Positions 17,607 to 27,304 of a stretch of DNA of 64,000 bases are shown one piece after another. Source of the stretch: an uncultured Oleiphilaceae bacterium. GTDB lineage: Bacteria > Pseudomonadota > Gammaproteobacteria > Pseudomonadales > Oleiphilaceae. The notes beneath the pieces are model-generated. The model made no database searches, was not told where the DNA came from, and saw nothing but the letters and a program-made list of their open reading frames with translations. The stretch is taken from contig CAJXUY010000014.1 of assembly GCA_913060665.1 (NCBI GenBank), positions 1 through 64,000 of the forward strand. Reading direction: 5' to 3'. A program made the position numbers and the translations under genes. The stretch's first letter is position 1, and each line of letters starts with the position of its first letter.

Positions 17607-19121
17607 ATGACCACTATTCGCCAGGATGACCTAATAGAAAGCGTTGCAGATGCGCTTCAGTTTATATCTTACTACCACCCGGTTGATTTTGTTAAAGGTG
17701 TGCATGAGGCTTACTTAAAAGAAGAATCACCAGCCGCTAAAGACGCAATGGCTCAAATACTGATTAACTCCCGTATGTCTGCAGAAGGGCATCGCCCAAT
17801 CTGTCAGGATACCGGCATCGTAACTGTTTTTGTAAAAATCGGCATGGATGTTCAGTGGGATGCTGACATGAGTGTTGATGATATGATCAATGAAGGCGTG
17901 CGTAGAGCCTATACGCATCCTGATAATGTGTTAAGAGCCTCTATTCTCGCAGACCCGGCAGGTGCGCGTAAAAATACTCAGGATAATACCCCTGCTGTTA
18001 TTCACTACGAAGTTGTACCCGGTAATAGCGTTGATGTTCAGGTGGCGGCTAAAGGTGGCGGCTCTGAGAATAAGTCTAAAATGGTGATGCTGAACCCAAG
18101 TGATAGTATCGTTGATTGGGTGGTTAAAACTGTACCGACGATGGGAGCAGGTTGGTGCCCACCAGGCATGTTAGGTATAGGTATTGGTGGTACGGCTGAA
18201 AAAGCGGCATTAATGGCAAAAGAGTCATTGATGGACCCTATCGATATTCATGAGCTGCGTGAGCGCGGCCCTCAGAATCGGGTTGAAGAGCTTCGCTTGG
18301 AGATTATGGATAAAGTGAACGAGTTGGGTATTGGCGCGCAAGGCTTAGGTGGGCTGACTACGGTATTGGATATTAAGATTATGGATTATCCAACCCATGC
18401 CGCCTCCCTTCCTGTGGCGATGATTCCTAACTGTGCCGCGACTCGTCATGCTCATTTTTTATTGGATGGCAGTGGGCCGTCTCTTCAGACACCGCCGAGC
18501 TTGGAAGACTGGCCAGAAATTACGATGACTGAAGGCGCCAATACTCGTAAAGTGAACCTTAATACGGTAACGCGTGAAGAGATCGCAGAGTGGCAGCCAG
18601 GTGATACGGTTTTACTGTCTGGTAAAATGCTGACAGGTCGTGATGCGGCGCATAAGAAAATGGTAGAAATGCTGAATAATGGCGAAGAGCTGCCGGTTGA
18701 TCTGAAAGATCGGTTTATTTACTACGTCGGGCCTGTTGACCCGGTTAGAGAAGAGGCAGTGGGGCCTGCAGGGCCCACAACCGCTACACGTATGGATAAG
18801 TTTACTCATCAGATGTTAGAGCAAACTGGCTTAATGGGCATGATTGGTAAAGCAGAGCGTGGTCAGGTGGCGATAGATGCTATTAAAGAGTTTGGCGCAG
18901 TTTATCTGATGGCTGTCGGCGGTGCGGCATACTTAGTGTCTAAAGCGATTAAGTCAGCAGAGGTTGTAGCGTTTCCAGAGCTAGGAATGGAGGCAATCTA
19001 CGAATTTGATGTCGTTGATATGCCTGTGTCCGTAGCAGTCGATACTAAAGGAAGCTCTGTACACCAAACTGCGCCTCAAATTTGGCACGACAAAATTATT
19101 GCAGCCAAGTCTGTTAGTTAG
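17607..19121 (+). CDS. fumA: Fumarate hydratase, class I (iron-sulphur)
   Basis: Converts fumarate to L-malate in the TCA cycle with an oxygen-sensitive 4Fe-4S cluster. The likely cluster ligands are C66 (RPICQDTG), C184 (GAGWCPPG) and C276 (IPNCAATRH). Length is 504 residues, as usual for the one-subunit class I enzyme containing the alpha and beta regions in one chain. The ATG follows an AAAGAGGCTAGAGAG ribosome region. The gene is followed by a REP pair. Tartrate dehydratase is the alternative, but that enzyme is usually split in two subunits. Confidence 0.94.
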   Translation: MTTIRQDDLIESVADALQFISYYHPVDFVKGVHEAYLKEESPAAKDAMAQILINSRMSAEGHRPICQDTGIVTVFVKIGMDVQWDADMSVDDMINEGVRRAYTHPDNVLRASILADPAGARKNTQDNTPAVIHYEVVPGNSVDVQVAAKGGGSENKSKMVMLNPSDSIVDWVVKTVPTMGAGWCPPGMLGIGIGGTAEKAALMAKESLMDPIDIHELRERGPQNRVEELRLEIMDKVNELGIGAQGLGGLTTVLDIKIMDYPTHAASLPVAMIPNCAATRHAHFLLDGSGPSLQTPPSLEDWPEITMTEGANTRKVNLNTVTREEIAEWQPGDTVLLSGKMLTGRDAAHKKMVEMLNNGEELPVDLKDRFIYYVGPVDPVREEAVGPAGPTTATRMDKFTHQMLEQTGLMGMIGKAERGQVAIDAIKEFGAVYLMAVGGAAYLVSKAIKSAEVVAFPELGMEAIYEFDVVDMPVSVAVDTKGSSVHQTAPQIWHDKIIAAKSVS

Positions 19122-19134
19122 TGGTATGTAAATC

Positions 19135-19214
19135 GTAGCCTTGATGGAAGTCGGAACGACTGGAATCAGGGGGGTAAGGTGCTCCTTGATTCCGCTGCGC
19201 TTCACCACGGCTAC
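19135..19214. repeat. REP pair (GTAGCC family), inverted
   Basis: A + copy from 19135 (GTAG then CCTTGAT...ATCAGGG, with AGTCG-GAA-CGACT inside) faces a - copy ending at 19214 (GTAGCCGTGGTGAAGCGC). This is a GTAG tetranucleotide followed by an imperfect palindrome, the form used by RAYT enzymes. It is the same family as 12289-12381. Confidence 0.85.
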
Positions 19215-19243
19215 GAGGTTGGTTTTTTGTTGGCGGGGTTAAA

Positions 19244-19594
19244 GTGAATAACGAAAGTAAGCTTATAGAAGAGCGTTGCGAGGCCTGTAGTGCTGACGCG
19301 CCTCATGTGACGGATGAAGAGTTAAAGTCGTTGGTCAAGCAGATTCCAGACTGGAATATCGAAGTGCGTGACGGCGTGATGCAGCTTGAGAAAGCGTTTA
19401 AGTTCAAAGATTTTCTTCATGCGCTGGCGTTTACTCATCGTATTGGCGGCTTGGCTGAAAGCATGGCACATCATCCTGCATTGTTGACCGAGTGGGGTAA
19501 GGTGACGGTGACGTGGTGGAGTCATAAGTTAAAAGGTTTACATCGCAACGACTTTATTATGGCGGCTAAAACAGATTTGTTGGAAGATGAGTAA
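19244..19594 (+). CDS. phhB: Pterin-4a-carbinolamine dehydratase
   Basis: Dehydrates 4a-hydroxytetrahydrobiopterin, the pterin product of phenylalanine hydroxylase. The 116-residue length and the conserved [17 protein letters not shown] and [14 protein letters not shown] segments are typical. The start is GTG behind a GGCGGGG ribosome site. No phhA lies in the window, so it is an orphan here and may serve another pterin enzyme or a distant phhA. It is enclosed by two different REP pairs. Confidence 0.93.
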   Translation: MNNESKLIEERCEACSADAPHVTDEELKSLVKQIPDWNIEVRDGVMQLEKAFKFKDFLHALAFTHRIGGLAESMAHHPALLTEWGKVTVTWWSHKLKGLHRNDFIMAAKTDLLEDE

Positions 19595-19597
19595 ATG

Positions 19598-19673
19598 TTA
19601 TAGGGTGTGCTTGCACACCGAATTATAGTTGCTTGAGTGTTGTCGAGTCTCGGTGCGCAGGCACACCCTATAA
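19598..19673. repeat. REP pair (GGTGYGC-hairpin family), inverted
   Basis: Outer 13-bp perfect inverted repeat (TTATAGGGTGTGC and complement) joins two unit hairpins, GGTGTGC-TT-GCACACC and GGTGCGC-AG-GCACACC. It starts right after the phhB stop. A single unit of the family is at 30696. Confidence 0.8.
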
Positions 19674-19714
19674 GTTGATTACTGAATTAACTTGAGTGAA
19701 TAATAAGTACCCTA

Positions 19715-20569
19715 ATGGAAAGAACCTATCGTCTTATCATCTCGTGCCCTGACCGTACGGGAATCGTTGCAAAAGTCAGTAATTTTTTAGCTACCTATAA
19801 CGGCTGGATCACCGAGGCGAATCATCATGCGGACCAAAAAACCGGTTGGTTTTTTATGCGTAATGAGATTAAAGCCAGTTCAATGTCATTTGAACTTGAA
19901 TCATTTCGTATTGCGTTTGAGCCGATCGCGAAAGAATACTCGATGTGCTGGAGTGTGTCGGACTCTGATGTGAAAAAGCGCGTTGTTTTGATGGCCTCAA
20001 AAGAGTCTCATTGCCTGGCGGATATTCTACATCGTTGGCACAGCAATGAGTTAGATGCTGAGATTGTGGCGGTTATCTCCAATCATGATGATTTGCGTCG
20101 TATGGTTGAGTGGCATGATATTCCTTATCATCATGTGCCGGTTGATAAAGATGATAAGCCAGCTGCGTTTGCGCAGGTATCTAAGTTAGTTGAGCAGTAT
20201 CAGACAGATGTCATTGTACTAGCCCGCTATATGCAGATTTTACCGCCTGAGTTATGTGAGGTCTATGCGGGCAGGGTGATCAATATACATCACAGTTTTC
20301 TGCCTTCTTTCGCGGGTGCTAAGCCCTACCATAAAGCCTATGATCGTGGTGTAAAACTTATAGGCGCGACCTGCCATTATGTGACTCAAGATCTCGATGA
20401 AGGGCCTATTATCGATCAAGATGTGATAAGGGTGAGTCATCGAGACTCGACGGAAGATATGGTTCGGCTGGGTAAGGATGTTGAGCGAATGGTGTTATCT
20501 CGCGGATTAAGATGTCATTTGGAGGGCCGCGTTATTATCTATGAAAACAAAACAGTCGTATTTAACTAA
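19715..20569 (+). CDS. purU: Formyltetrahydrofolate deformylase
   Basis: Hydrolyses 10-formyl-THF to formate and THF, balancing one-carbon pools and feeding PurT. An N-terminal ACT domain (about residues 4-85, beginning YRLIISCPDRTGIVAKV) is followed by a formyltransferase-fold domain with INIHHSFLPSF and the catalytic region GATCHYVTQDLDEGPI. Length is 284 residues, normal. The gene is followed by a long perfect hairpin and converges on the GGDEF gene. Confidence 0.96.
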   Translation: MERTYRLIISCPDRTGIVAKVSNFLATYNGWITEANHHADQKTGWFFMRNEIKASSMSFELESFRIAFEPIAKEYSMCWSVSDSDVKKRVVLMASKESHCLADILHRWHSNELDAEIVAVISNHDDLRRMVEWHDIPYHHVPVDKDDKPAAFAQVSKLVEQYQTDVIVLARYMQILPPELCEVYAGRVINIHHSFLPSFAGAKPYHKAYDRGVKLIGATCHYVTQDLDEGPIIDQDVIRVSHRDSTEDMVRLGKDVERMVLSRGLRCHLEGRVIIYENKTVVFN

Positions 20570-20572
20570 ATA

Positions 20573-20614
20573 ATACGAAGGGATAAAGAAAATGCTTTAT
20601 TTATCCCTTCGTAT
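20573..20614. terminator. Long hairpin between convergent purU and GGDEF gene
   Basis: A perfect 15-bp stem (ATACGAAGGGATAAA and complement) with a 12-nt loop lies a few bases after the purU stop and 10 bp before the opposing stop. It lacks a T tract, so it is a transcript-end stem rather than a textbook terminator. Confidence 0.55.
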
Positions 20615-20624
20615 CTAACTTAGT

Positions 20625-21875
20625 CTAGTCCGCTGCACATATCTGGTTTCTGCCCGCTTCTTTGGCGTTGTATAGTTGTCTATCGGCCTCATTCATTAGT
20701 TCGTCTAGTGTATTGCTTAAATCGGCTGCGATGCCTGCTGAAATAGTAAGGGTGACGCTGGAGTTGTCGAGCATGATAATATGATCTTCGACTAACTCTC
20801 GGAAATTCTCTAATAATGTGGTGGCTTTATGTATGTCCAGGCCAGGCAGTAATACGCAAAAATCTTCCCCTCCCATTCTTGCAAAAATAAAGCGACCAAA
20901 GGCTTGTTGCAATAGTGAGGCAACCTCTTTAAGGGTTTGATCGCCTGCATCGTGCCCATACGCATCGTTAATCTTTTTGAAGTGGTCGATATCTATGAGG
21001 GCTAAACACGTGGGCCGATTGTTTTTGTGAGAGTGGGCTAGTGCTTCTTCGCCTTTTTCGTAAAAATACCGTCTATTGAATAGGTTGGTCAGATAATCAA
21101 GATAAGCAGCGTGTTGTATAGTTTCGACGTGCTCCATTGTTTCAATATTATGAATGATTCGGCAGTGAAATTCTTCGTGGCTAAAGGGTTTTGATAGAAA
21201 ATCGTTGGCGCCATTTTTAATAAATTTTGCCGATAGTCCGCCACTACCTTGGGTTGAAAGGCCAATGATAACCAGTGAGTTTTTATCTACTTCTCGTCGT
21301 ATGTTTTTAACGAGATCAAAACCGTTCATTACCGGCATATTGTAGTCGGTAATCAATAATTTAATACTAGAATCTTGATGTATCAGATCCAACGCCTGTT
21401 GGCCATCCTCCGCTTCAATTACCTGATATAAATGAGGTTTCAGCATGGTTGTAATAAACTTGCGGGATGTTTTTGAGTCGTCTGCCACGAGTACTTTAAT
21501 ATGCTGATTTTTATGCAGGCGGTGAATTAGTTTGAGTACATACTCATAGGAGAATCGACTTTCTTTAACGACATAATCTACGATCGGTTTTTCGAGCATT
21601 TGATCTCGTTTATGCTCATCATAGCTGCCGGTTAATACAATCGTGGGTATATTGAGTGAAAGTGAGTAGTCGACCACTTCACCGTCGGGTGCGTCAGGTA
21701 AGTTTAGGTCGACTACTGCAGCGAGATACTTTTTTACGCCATTATCTTCGAGCAGAGCCTTGGCTTCTTTAAATGACATGGCGATGTCGAAATGTAGGGA
21801 TTGGTCAAGCTTGGCAATATGCTTGATAATCTTTACGACGATAGGGCTATCTTCTACAACTAAGAATTTTTTCAT
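20625..21875 (-). CDS. Response regulator with two receiver domains and a GGDEF domain
   Basis: 416 residues in the order REC (1-120), REC (127-245) and GGDEF (about 255-415), the PleD arrangement. Phospho-acceptors are D56 (VVDLNLPD) and D177 (ITDYNMPV). The active-site signature reads GGEDF (335-339) instead of GGDEF or GGEEF, an E to D change at the fourth position that may lower or abolish diguanylate cyclase activity. The RxxD inhibitory site is absent. The metal-binding DIDHFKKIND is intact. No histidine kinase is adjacent, so the input is unknown. The start (MKKFLVVEDSP) fits the first REC strand. Confidence 0.9.
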   Translation of the reverse strand: MKKFLVVEDSPIVVKIIKHIAKLDQSLHFDIAMSFKEAKALLEDNGVKKYLAAVVDLNLPDAPDGEVVDYSLSLNIPTIVLTGSYDEHKRDQMLEKPIVDYVVKESRFSYEYVLKLIHRLHKNQHIKVLVADDSKTSRKFITTMLKPHLYQVIEAEDGQQALDLIHQDSSIKLLITDYNMPVMNGFDLVKNIRREVDKNSLVIIGLSTQGSGGLSAKFIKNGANDFLSKPFSHEEFHCRIIHNIETMEHVETIQHAAYLDYLTNLFNRRYFYEKGEEALAHSHKNNRPTCLALIDIDHFKKINDAYGHDAGDQTLKEVASLLQQAFGRFIFARMGGEDFCVLLPGLDIHKATTLLENFRELVEDHIIMLDNSSVTLTISAGIAADLSNTLDELMNEADRQLYNAKEAGRNQICAAD

Positions 21876-22293
21876 AAGTATTGTCTAGGTGGCTGTTTGT
21901 GCATTGAGCAATTCCTATAAGCTTAGATGGAGATAGTTGATGAGCAAGGAAAAACACGTCTTTTGTGACGCGCAACCGCTACGAAGTATGTTATGATTTA
22001 GGGTTTTTATACCATGGGTTATATTTTGTACGCTTACAACAAGTAAGCAGATGGCCTATGGGTTTGTGATTTGTTAAATTAACGCTGGGGTTTCGGTGTT
22101 AATGAAGTGCGAAAGGTCAGTATTGGAATAGTCGTACAGAAAATATTAACAACATTAAGGTAAGGGGGTGTTTCGATAAAACGGGCATCTCAGAAAATAT
22201 ATAACAACTAAAAAGGGGTTTGTGATCGTTCCATTGTTTCTAAGATCGACATAAACCGCCCAAAGACTTCTGAATTATAGGAATTTTAGCTTT
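21876..22293. other. 418-bp region upstream of gyrA
   Basis: Contains the divergent promoters of the GGDEF gene and gyrA. I see no RNA gene, repeat or convincing operator. An 18-codon frame at about 21940 has a fair ribosome site but no other support. Confidence 0.35.
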
Positions 22294-24927
22294 ATGGGTG
22301 AGCTGGCAAAAGAAATTTTACCCGTTAATATCGAAGACGAATTAAAACAGTCCTATCTCGATTACGCGATGAGCGTTATTATCGGGCGAGCCTTACCGGA
22401 TGTGCGGGATGGGCTAAAGCCCGTTCACCGTCGTGTATTGTTTGCGATGAGTGAACTAAGTAACGACTGGAATAAACCCTATAAAAAATCAGCCCGTATT
22501 GTGGGTGATGTAATCGGTAAATATCACCCCCATGGTGACTCAGCGGTATACGATACAATTGTAAGGATGGCTCAGCCATTCTCGCTGCGATATACATTGA
22601 TTGATGGTCAAGGGAACTTTGGTTCTGTTGATGGCGATAGCGCAGCAGCCATGCGATATACCGAAATTCGTATGGAAAAACTCGCTCACTCATTGTTGGC
22701 GGATTTAGAAAAAGAGACGGTGGATTTTGTTCCCAACTACGATGGAACAGAGCATATTCCTGAAGTGCTGCCTACCCGTGTACCTAACTTATTAGTTAAC
22801 GGTTCGTCAGGCATTGCGGTGGGGATGGCGACCAATATTCCACCTCATAATCTTCATGAAATTACAGATGGTTGTTTGGCGCTGCTTGATAACCCAGATC
22901 TTACCGTTGATGATCTGATGGAGTATATTCCAGGGCCTGATTTCCCAACCGCTGCGATTATTAACGGCCGTGCTGGCATTATTGAGGCATACCGTACCGG
23001 ACGCGGACGCATATATCTTCGTGGTCGCTATGAAGTTGAGTCTAACGCTAAGAACGGCAAAGACACGCTGGTGGTTACCGAAATCCCTTATCAGGTGAAT
23101 AAAGCTCGGTTGATCGAGAAGATTGCTGATCTGGTGAAAGATAAGAAAATAGAAGGCATTACCGAGCTTCGAGACGAGTCAAACAAAGAAGGTATGCGTA
23201 TTGTTATTGAGTTGCGTCGCGGTGAGATGCCTGACGTAATTATGAATAACTTGTATGCTCAGACTCAGCTAGAAAACGTGTTTGGCATCAATATGGTTGC
23301 CCTAATTGATGGCGAGCCAAAAACACTTAACCTTAAAGAGGTTCTGGCAGCCTTTATTAAGCATAGACGAGAAGTGGTGACTCGTCGTACGGTGTTTGAG
23401 TTACGTAAGGCGCGTGAGCGTGGCCATATTCTTGAAGGTTTGGCAGTAGCACTATCTAACATAGACCCTGTTATTGCGATGATTAAAGCATCGCCAAGTG
23501 CGGCGATCGCGAAAGAGCGTTTGCTTGAGTCTGCTTGGGAGCCGGGTAACGTTATTGCCATGCTTGAGCGAGCGGGTGAAGATGCCTGTAGGCCTGATGA
23601 TCTAGAGGAACAATACGGGCTTCGTGATAATAAATACTACTTGTCTCCTGTTCAGGCGCAAGAAATTCTAAACATGCGTTTACACCGTTTGACAGGTTTA
23701 GAAACTGAGAAGCTGCTTGGAGAGTATCGTGAAATACTCGAAAAAATCGCCGAGTTCTTATCTATTCTTAGCGACCCGGAAAAGCTTCTTACGGTTATTC
23801 GTGAAGAATTGGCCGCTGTTAAAGAAGAGTTTGGTGATGAGCGCCGTACAGAAATTACCATGTCTAAGCGTGACTTGACCGTTGCAGATCTCATTAACGA
23901 AGAAGACTTAGTGGTGACCATTTCTCATGGTGGCTATGCCAAGACCCAGCCTGTGGAGGCTTATCAAGCTCAGCGTCGAGGCGGCAGGGGTAAGTCCTCT
24001 ACGGCTATGAAAGATGAAGACTTTATCGAAAAACTATTAGTGGCTAACTCACACGATACGATTCTATGTTTTACCAACAAAGGTAAAGTGTATTGGTTGA
24101 GAGTGTTTGAAATTCCTCAGGCCAGTAGAACTGCTCGTGGTCGCCCAATGGTCAATATTTTGCCATTAGATGAAGGGGAGCGCGTAACCACGTTCTTACC
24201 TATTCAGGAATATAAAGCAGATCACTTTATTTTCATGGCGACTGCTGGTGGTACGGTTAAGAAAACACCGTTGGAAAACTTTGCACGCCCACGTACCTCT
24301 GGTCTGATTGCATTAGGGTTAGATGAAGGGGATACACTGATTGGTGCTGAGCTAACTGATGGCACTAAAGACGTTATGCTAATGAGTAGCGCAGGTAAAG
24401 CGATTCGATTTAATGAAAACGATGTGCGTGCCATGGGGAGAACTGCTCGTGGTGTTCGAGGTATAAAGGTGCCTGAGGGTCATAGTGTCGTGTCATTGAT
24501 CATCCCTCAAGAAGAGACCATGATGCTGCTTGCTAGTGAATACGGCTACGGTAAGCGTACTCGCATCGACGAATTCCCAATATACGGTCGTGGTGGGCAA
24601 GGCGTTATTGCGATGCAGTGCTCTGAGCGAAACGGTAAATTAGTCTCGGCTGTTCAAGTATTTGATGGCGATGAGATGATGCTGATAAGTGATAAAGGAA
24701 CGTTGGTCAGAAGCAGAACTGAAGAAGTCTCTATCGTAAGCCGAAATACTCAAGGTGTTCGCTTGATTAAGCTATCACAAGAAAACGAGCTATTGGTGGG
24801 GGTAGAGCGAATCGATGAGCCAGATCCAGAAGAAGTGTTTGAAGAAGATGGTTCTGAGATTGATAGCAGTGACGTCTCTAGCCAGGACGGAGATACTCCA
24901 GCCGCTTCTGCAACGCCTGAAGAGTAA
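22294..24927 (+). CDS. gyrA: DNA gyrase subunit A
   Basis: Breakage-rejoining subunit of the A2B2 type II topoisomerase that introduces negative supercoils. The catalytic tyrosine is Y122 (AMRYTEIRM), with numbering identical to E. coli. The quinolone-resistance region ([10 protein letters not shown]) keeps S83 and D87, the susceptible residues. The C-terminal beta-pinwheel contains the GyrA box-like QRRGGRGK near 560. Length is 877 residues with an acidic tail ([14 protein letters not shown]). First gene of the gyrA-serC-pheA-hisC-tyrA/aroA-cmk-rpsA-ihfB block, but a terminator separates it from serC. Confidence 0.98.
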   Translation: MGELAKEILPVNIEDELKQSYLDYAMSVIIGRALPDVRDGLKPVHRRVLFAMSELSNDWNKPYKKSARIVGDVIGKYHPHGDSAVYDTIVRMAQPFSLRYTLIDGQGNFGSVDGDSAAAMRYTEIRMEKLAHSLLADLEKETVDFVPNYDGTEHIPEVLPTRVPNLLVNGSSGIAVGMATNIPPHNLHEITDGCLALLDNPDLTVDDLMEYIPGPDFPTAAIINGRAGIIEAYRTGRGRIYLRGRYEVESNAKNGKDTLVVTEIPYQVNKARLIEKIADLVKDKKIEGITELRDESNKEGMRIVIELRRGEMPDVIMNNLYAQTQLENVFGINMVALIDGEPKTLNLKEVLAAFIKHRREVVTRRTVFELRKARERGHILEGLAVALSNIDPVIAMIKASPSAAIAKERLLESAWEPGNVIAMLERAGEDACRPDDLEEQYGLRDNKYYLSPVQAQEILNMRLHRLTGLETEKLLGEYREILEKIAEFLSILSDPEKLLTVIREELAAVKEEFGDERRTEITMSKRDLTVADLINEEDLVVTISHGGYAKTQPVEAYQAQRRGGRGKSSTAMKDEDFIEKLLVANSHDTILCFTNKGKVYWLRVFEIPQASRTARGRPMVNILPLDEGERVTTFLPIQEYKADHFIFMATAGGTVKKTPLENFARPRTSGLIALGLDEGDTLIGAELTDGTKDVMLMSSAGKAIRFNENDVRAMGRTARGVRGIKVPEGHSVVSLIIPQEETMMLLASEYGYGKRTRIDEFPIYGRGGQGVIAMQCSERNGKLVSAVQVFDGDEMMLISDKGTLVRSRTEEVSIVSRNTQGVRLIKLSQENELLVGVERIDEPDPEEVFEEDGSEIDSSDVSSQDGDTPAASATPEE

Positions 24928-24956
24928 TTCTGTCAACGTATAACCGTTAGCTAAAC

Positions 24957-25010
24957 AGCCTTAGATGTTGTAGTTCATAACTGAACTATAACTCTGAGGC
25001 TTTATTTTAT
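24957..25010 (+). terminator. Terminator after gyrA
   Basis: AGCCTTAGA pairs with TCTGAGGCT (one G-T pair), enclosing a second perfect hairpin TAGTTCA-TAAC-TGAACTA. A T-rich run (TTATTTTATTT) follows. Confidence 0.75.
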
Positions 25011-25039
25011 TTGTATTCTTATATTGGCGTAATGCAGTT

Positions 25040-26119
25040 ATGACTAGAGCGTTTAACTTCTGTGCGGGGCCAGCGGCTTTGCCGACAGAAGTGCTTGCAG
25101 AAGCTCAATCGCAGTTACTTGACTGGAATGGTCAAGGCTTGTCGGTGATGGAGATGAGTCATCGAAGCCCAGAGTTTGTCACTATTGCCGCTGAGGCGGA
25201 GCAAGACTTTCGAGATTTGCTGTCAATAAATGATGACTATTCAGTTTTGTTTGTTCAGGGCGGTGCGTCTGCACAGTTTGCATCTGTTCCTCTTAATTTG
25301 TCTGCAAAAAGTGAGCGGGTCGACTATGTTAATACGGGTGTCTGGTCGAAAAAAGCGATTGTAGAAGCGGCTCGTTATGCAGATGTAAACGTGGTTTCTA
25401 GTGCAGAGGGAACGCAGTTCTCAGAGGTACCGGAACAGGCGACTTGGGATTGCTCTGATGAGGCAGCATATTTACATTACACGCCTAATGAAACTATAAA
25501 CGGTTTGGAGTTTGACTGGGTTCCAGATGTCAATATACCGTTAGTGGCTGATATGTCGTCCACGATCTTATCTAGACCGCTCGATGTTAGTAGGTTTGGT
25601 GTGATTTATGCTGGGGCCCAAAAGAATATTGGCCCGGCGGGTTTAACGATTGTTATCGTGCGAAAAGACCTGCTAGGCAAGGCTCGACAAGACATACCGA
25701 CCTGTATGAACTATAAAGTGGTGGCAGAAAACAACTCTATGTACAACACGCCTCCTACATTAGCCTGGTATCTTTCTGGTTTGGTGTTTAAATGGATCAA
25801 AGCTCAGGGTGGTCTTGTCTCTATGGAAGATATTAATCGTAGGAAGGCAAAAAAACTATACCGAGCTATTGATACCAGTGGGCTGTATAAAAATTTGGTT
25901 GTGCCAGATAGTCGGTCTTGGATGAATGTCCCTTTTACCTTGGCAGATGATAGACTAAATTCACTGTTTTTAGCGCAGGCGGAAGAATGTGGATTATTAA
26001 ATCTTGCGGGGCATCGCTCTGTGGGTGGCATGCGCGCCAGTATTTACAATGCGGTACCAGAAGCTGCGGTTGATGCTCTGGTAGATTTTATGAGTGTATT
26101 TGAAAGAGACAATGGTTAG
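25040..26119 (+). CDS. serC: Phosphoserine aminotransferase
   Basis: PLP enzyme that forms 3-phosphoserine for serine synthesis and also acts in pyridoxal phosphate synthesis. The N-terminus FNFCAGPAALP and the PLP lysine in YAGAQKNIGPAG are diagnostic. Length is 359 residues. The pheA start follows its stop by 2 bp, so the genes are translationally linked. serC-pheA-hisC-aroA order is a classic Pseudomonas-type mixed operon. Confidence 0.97.
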   Translation: MTRAFNFCAGPAALPTEVLAEAQSQLLDWNGQGLSVMEMSHRSPEFVTIAAEAEQDFRDLLSINDDYSVLFVQGGASAQFASVPLNLSAKSERVDYVNTGVWSKKAIVEAARYADVNVVSSAEGTQFSEVPEQATWDCSDEAAYLHYTPNETINGLEFDWVPDVNIPLVADMSSTILSRPLDVSRFGVIYAGAQKNIGPAGLTIVIVRKDLLGKARQDIPTCMNYKVVAENNSMYNTPPTLAWYLSGLVFKWIKAQGGLVSMEDINRRKAKKLYRAIDTSGLYKNLVVPDSRSWMNVPFTLADDRLNSLFLAQAEECGLLNLAGHRSVGGMRASIYNAVPEAAVDALVDFMSVFERDNG

Positions 26120-26121
26120 TC

Positions 26122-27219
26122 ATGAGTGATGAGAGTAAAGCACTTGGCGAAATAAGAGATCGGATAGATAGTATCGATCAACAAATCCAAACCCTTATTA
26201 ATCAGCGAGCGCAATGTGCTAAAGATGTCGCTGATGTAAAACTTAGGGCTAAAAAAAGTGATGATGCTATTTTTTATCGCCCAGAGCGTGAAGCGCAGGT
26301 GCTGCGAAGTGTGATGGAGCGAAATAAGGGGCCTCTGGGTGATGAAGAGATGGCTCGTTTATTTAGAGAGGTAATGTCTTCTTGTTTGGCGTTAGAAAAG
26401 CCAATGCATATTGCTTACTTGGGGCCTCAGGGTACATTTACACAAGCTGCGGCGTTAAAGCATTTTGGCCACTCTGTTATCAGTGTTCCTCAGATGGCAA
26501 TAGATGAAGTGTTTCGTGAAGTTGAGGCTACTGAATCTCATTATGGTGTTGTGCCAGTGGAGAACTCAACAGAGGGCATGATTAATCATACGCTTGATAT
26601 GTTTGTCTCTTCTCCCTTGCGTATATGTGGTGAAGTTAAGCTTCGTATTCATCATCATTTGTTGGCAGGAAGTGATACTGATTTAAGTAAAGTTGAGAAA
26701 ATATACTCTCATCAGCAGTCATTGGCTCAATGCCGGCGCTGGCTGGACTCCAACTGGAAAAAGGTTGAGCGAGTTGCAGTCAGTAGTAATGCTGAAGCGG
26801 CTAGAAGAGTAAAGGCTGAACCTAATTCGGCTGCGATTGCGGGTGATATGGCTGCAGAGCTTTATGGTTTGGTTAATATCGCCAAGAATATAGAAGATCA
26901 GCCCGACAATACAACGCGTTTTTTAATTGTAGGGCGAGATGATGTACCACCGAGTGGGGATGATAAAACATCCATTCTTGTCTCGATGAAAAACTGTCCT
27001 GGTGCCCTATATCACTTATTGGAGCCGTTTCATCGTCATGGTATCAGTCTTACACGAATAGAAACACGGCCGTCGACTTCTGATACCTGGGCGTATGTTT
27101 TCTATATTGACTTTGAGGGTCATTATACTGACGAAAATGTTCAGGAAGTGATTAAAGAGATATCTAAGGAAGCAGTAGAAATAAAGCACTTGGGATCGTA
27201 CCCTGTTGGCGTGTTGTAA
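26122..27219 (+). CDS. pheA: Chorismate mutase / prephenate dehydratase (P-protein)
   Basis: Bifunctional enzyme that takes chorismate through prephenate to phenylpyruvate. The order is chorismate mutase AroQ (about residues 5-90, IRDRIDSIDQQI), prephenate dehydratase (about 96-275, YLGPQGTFTQ and the VPVENSTEG and TTRFLIVG motifs), then an ACT regulatory domain (about 283-360, with the ESRP-like segment TRIETRPS) expected to bind phenylalanine. Length 365, normal. It lies between serC and hisC in the same operon. Confidence 0.97.
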   Translation: MSDESKALGEIRDRIDSIDQQIQTLINQRAQCAKDVADVKLRAKKSDDAIFYRPEREAQVLRSVMERNKGPLGDEEMARLFREVMSSCLALEKPMHIAYLGPQGTFTQAAALKHFGHSVISVPQMAIDEVFREVEATESHYGVVPVENSTEGMINHTLDMFVSSPLRICGEVKLRIHHHLLAGSDTDLSKVEKIYSHQQSLAQCRRWLDSNWKKVERVAVSSNAEAARRVKAEPNSAAIAGDMAAELYGLVNIAKNIEDQPDNTTRFLIVGRDDVPPSGDDKTSILVSMKNCPGALYHLLEPFHRHGISLTRIETRPSTSDTWAYVFYIDFEGHYTDENVQEVIKEISKEAVEIKHLGSYPVGVL

Positions 27220-27304
27220 CGCTGACCGAATAACTTAGGTAGGGTCTTTAATATGTGTTTTTTGATGTATTGTTTTAATCCATGATCTTTAATGAGGAGT
27301 GGTA

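Noticed and set aside
17727-17918. Minus-strand frames inside fumA and other core genes
   Set aside because: They are shadows of well-identified coding genes, with no ribosome site or family motif.
21940-21996. 18-codon frame upstream of gyrA with a GGAG ribosome site
   Set aside because: Too short, no conserved feature, and no link to gyrA translation.
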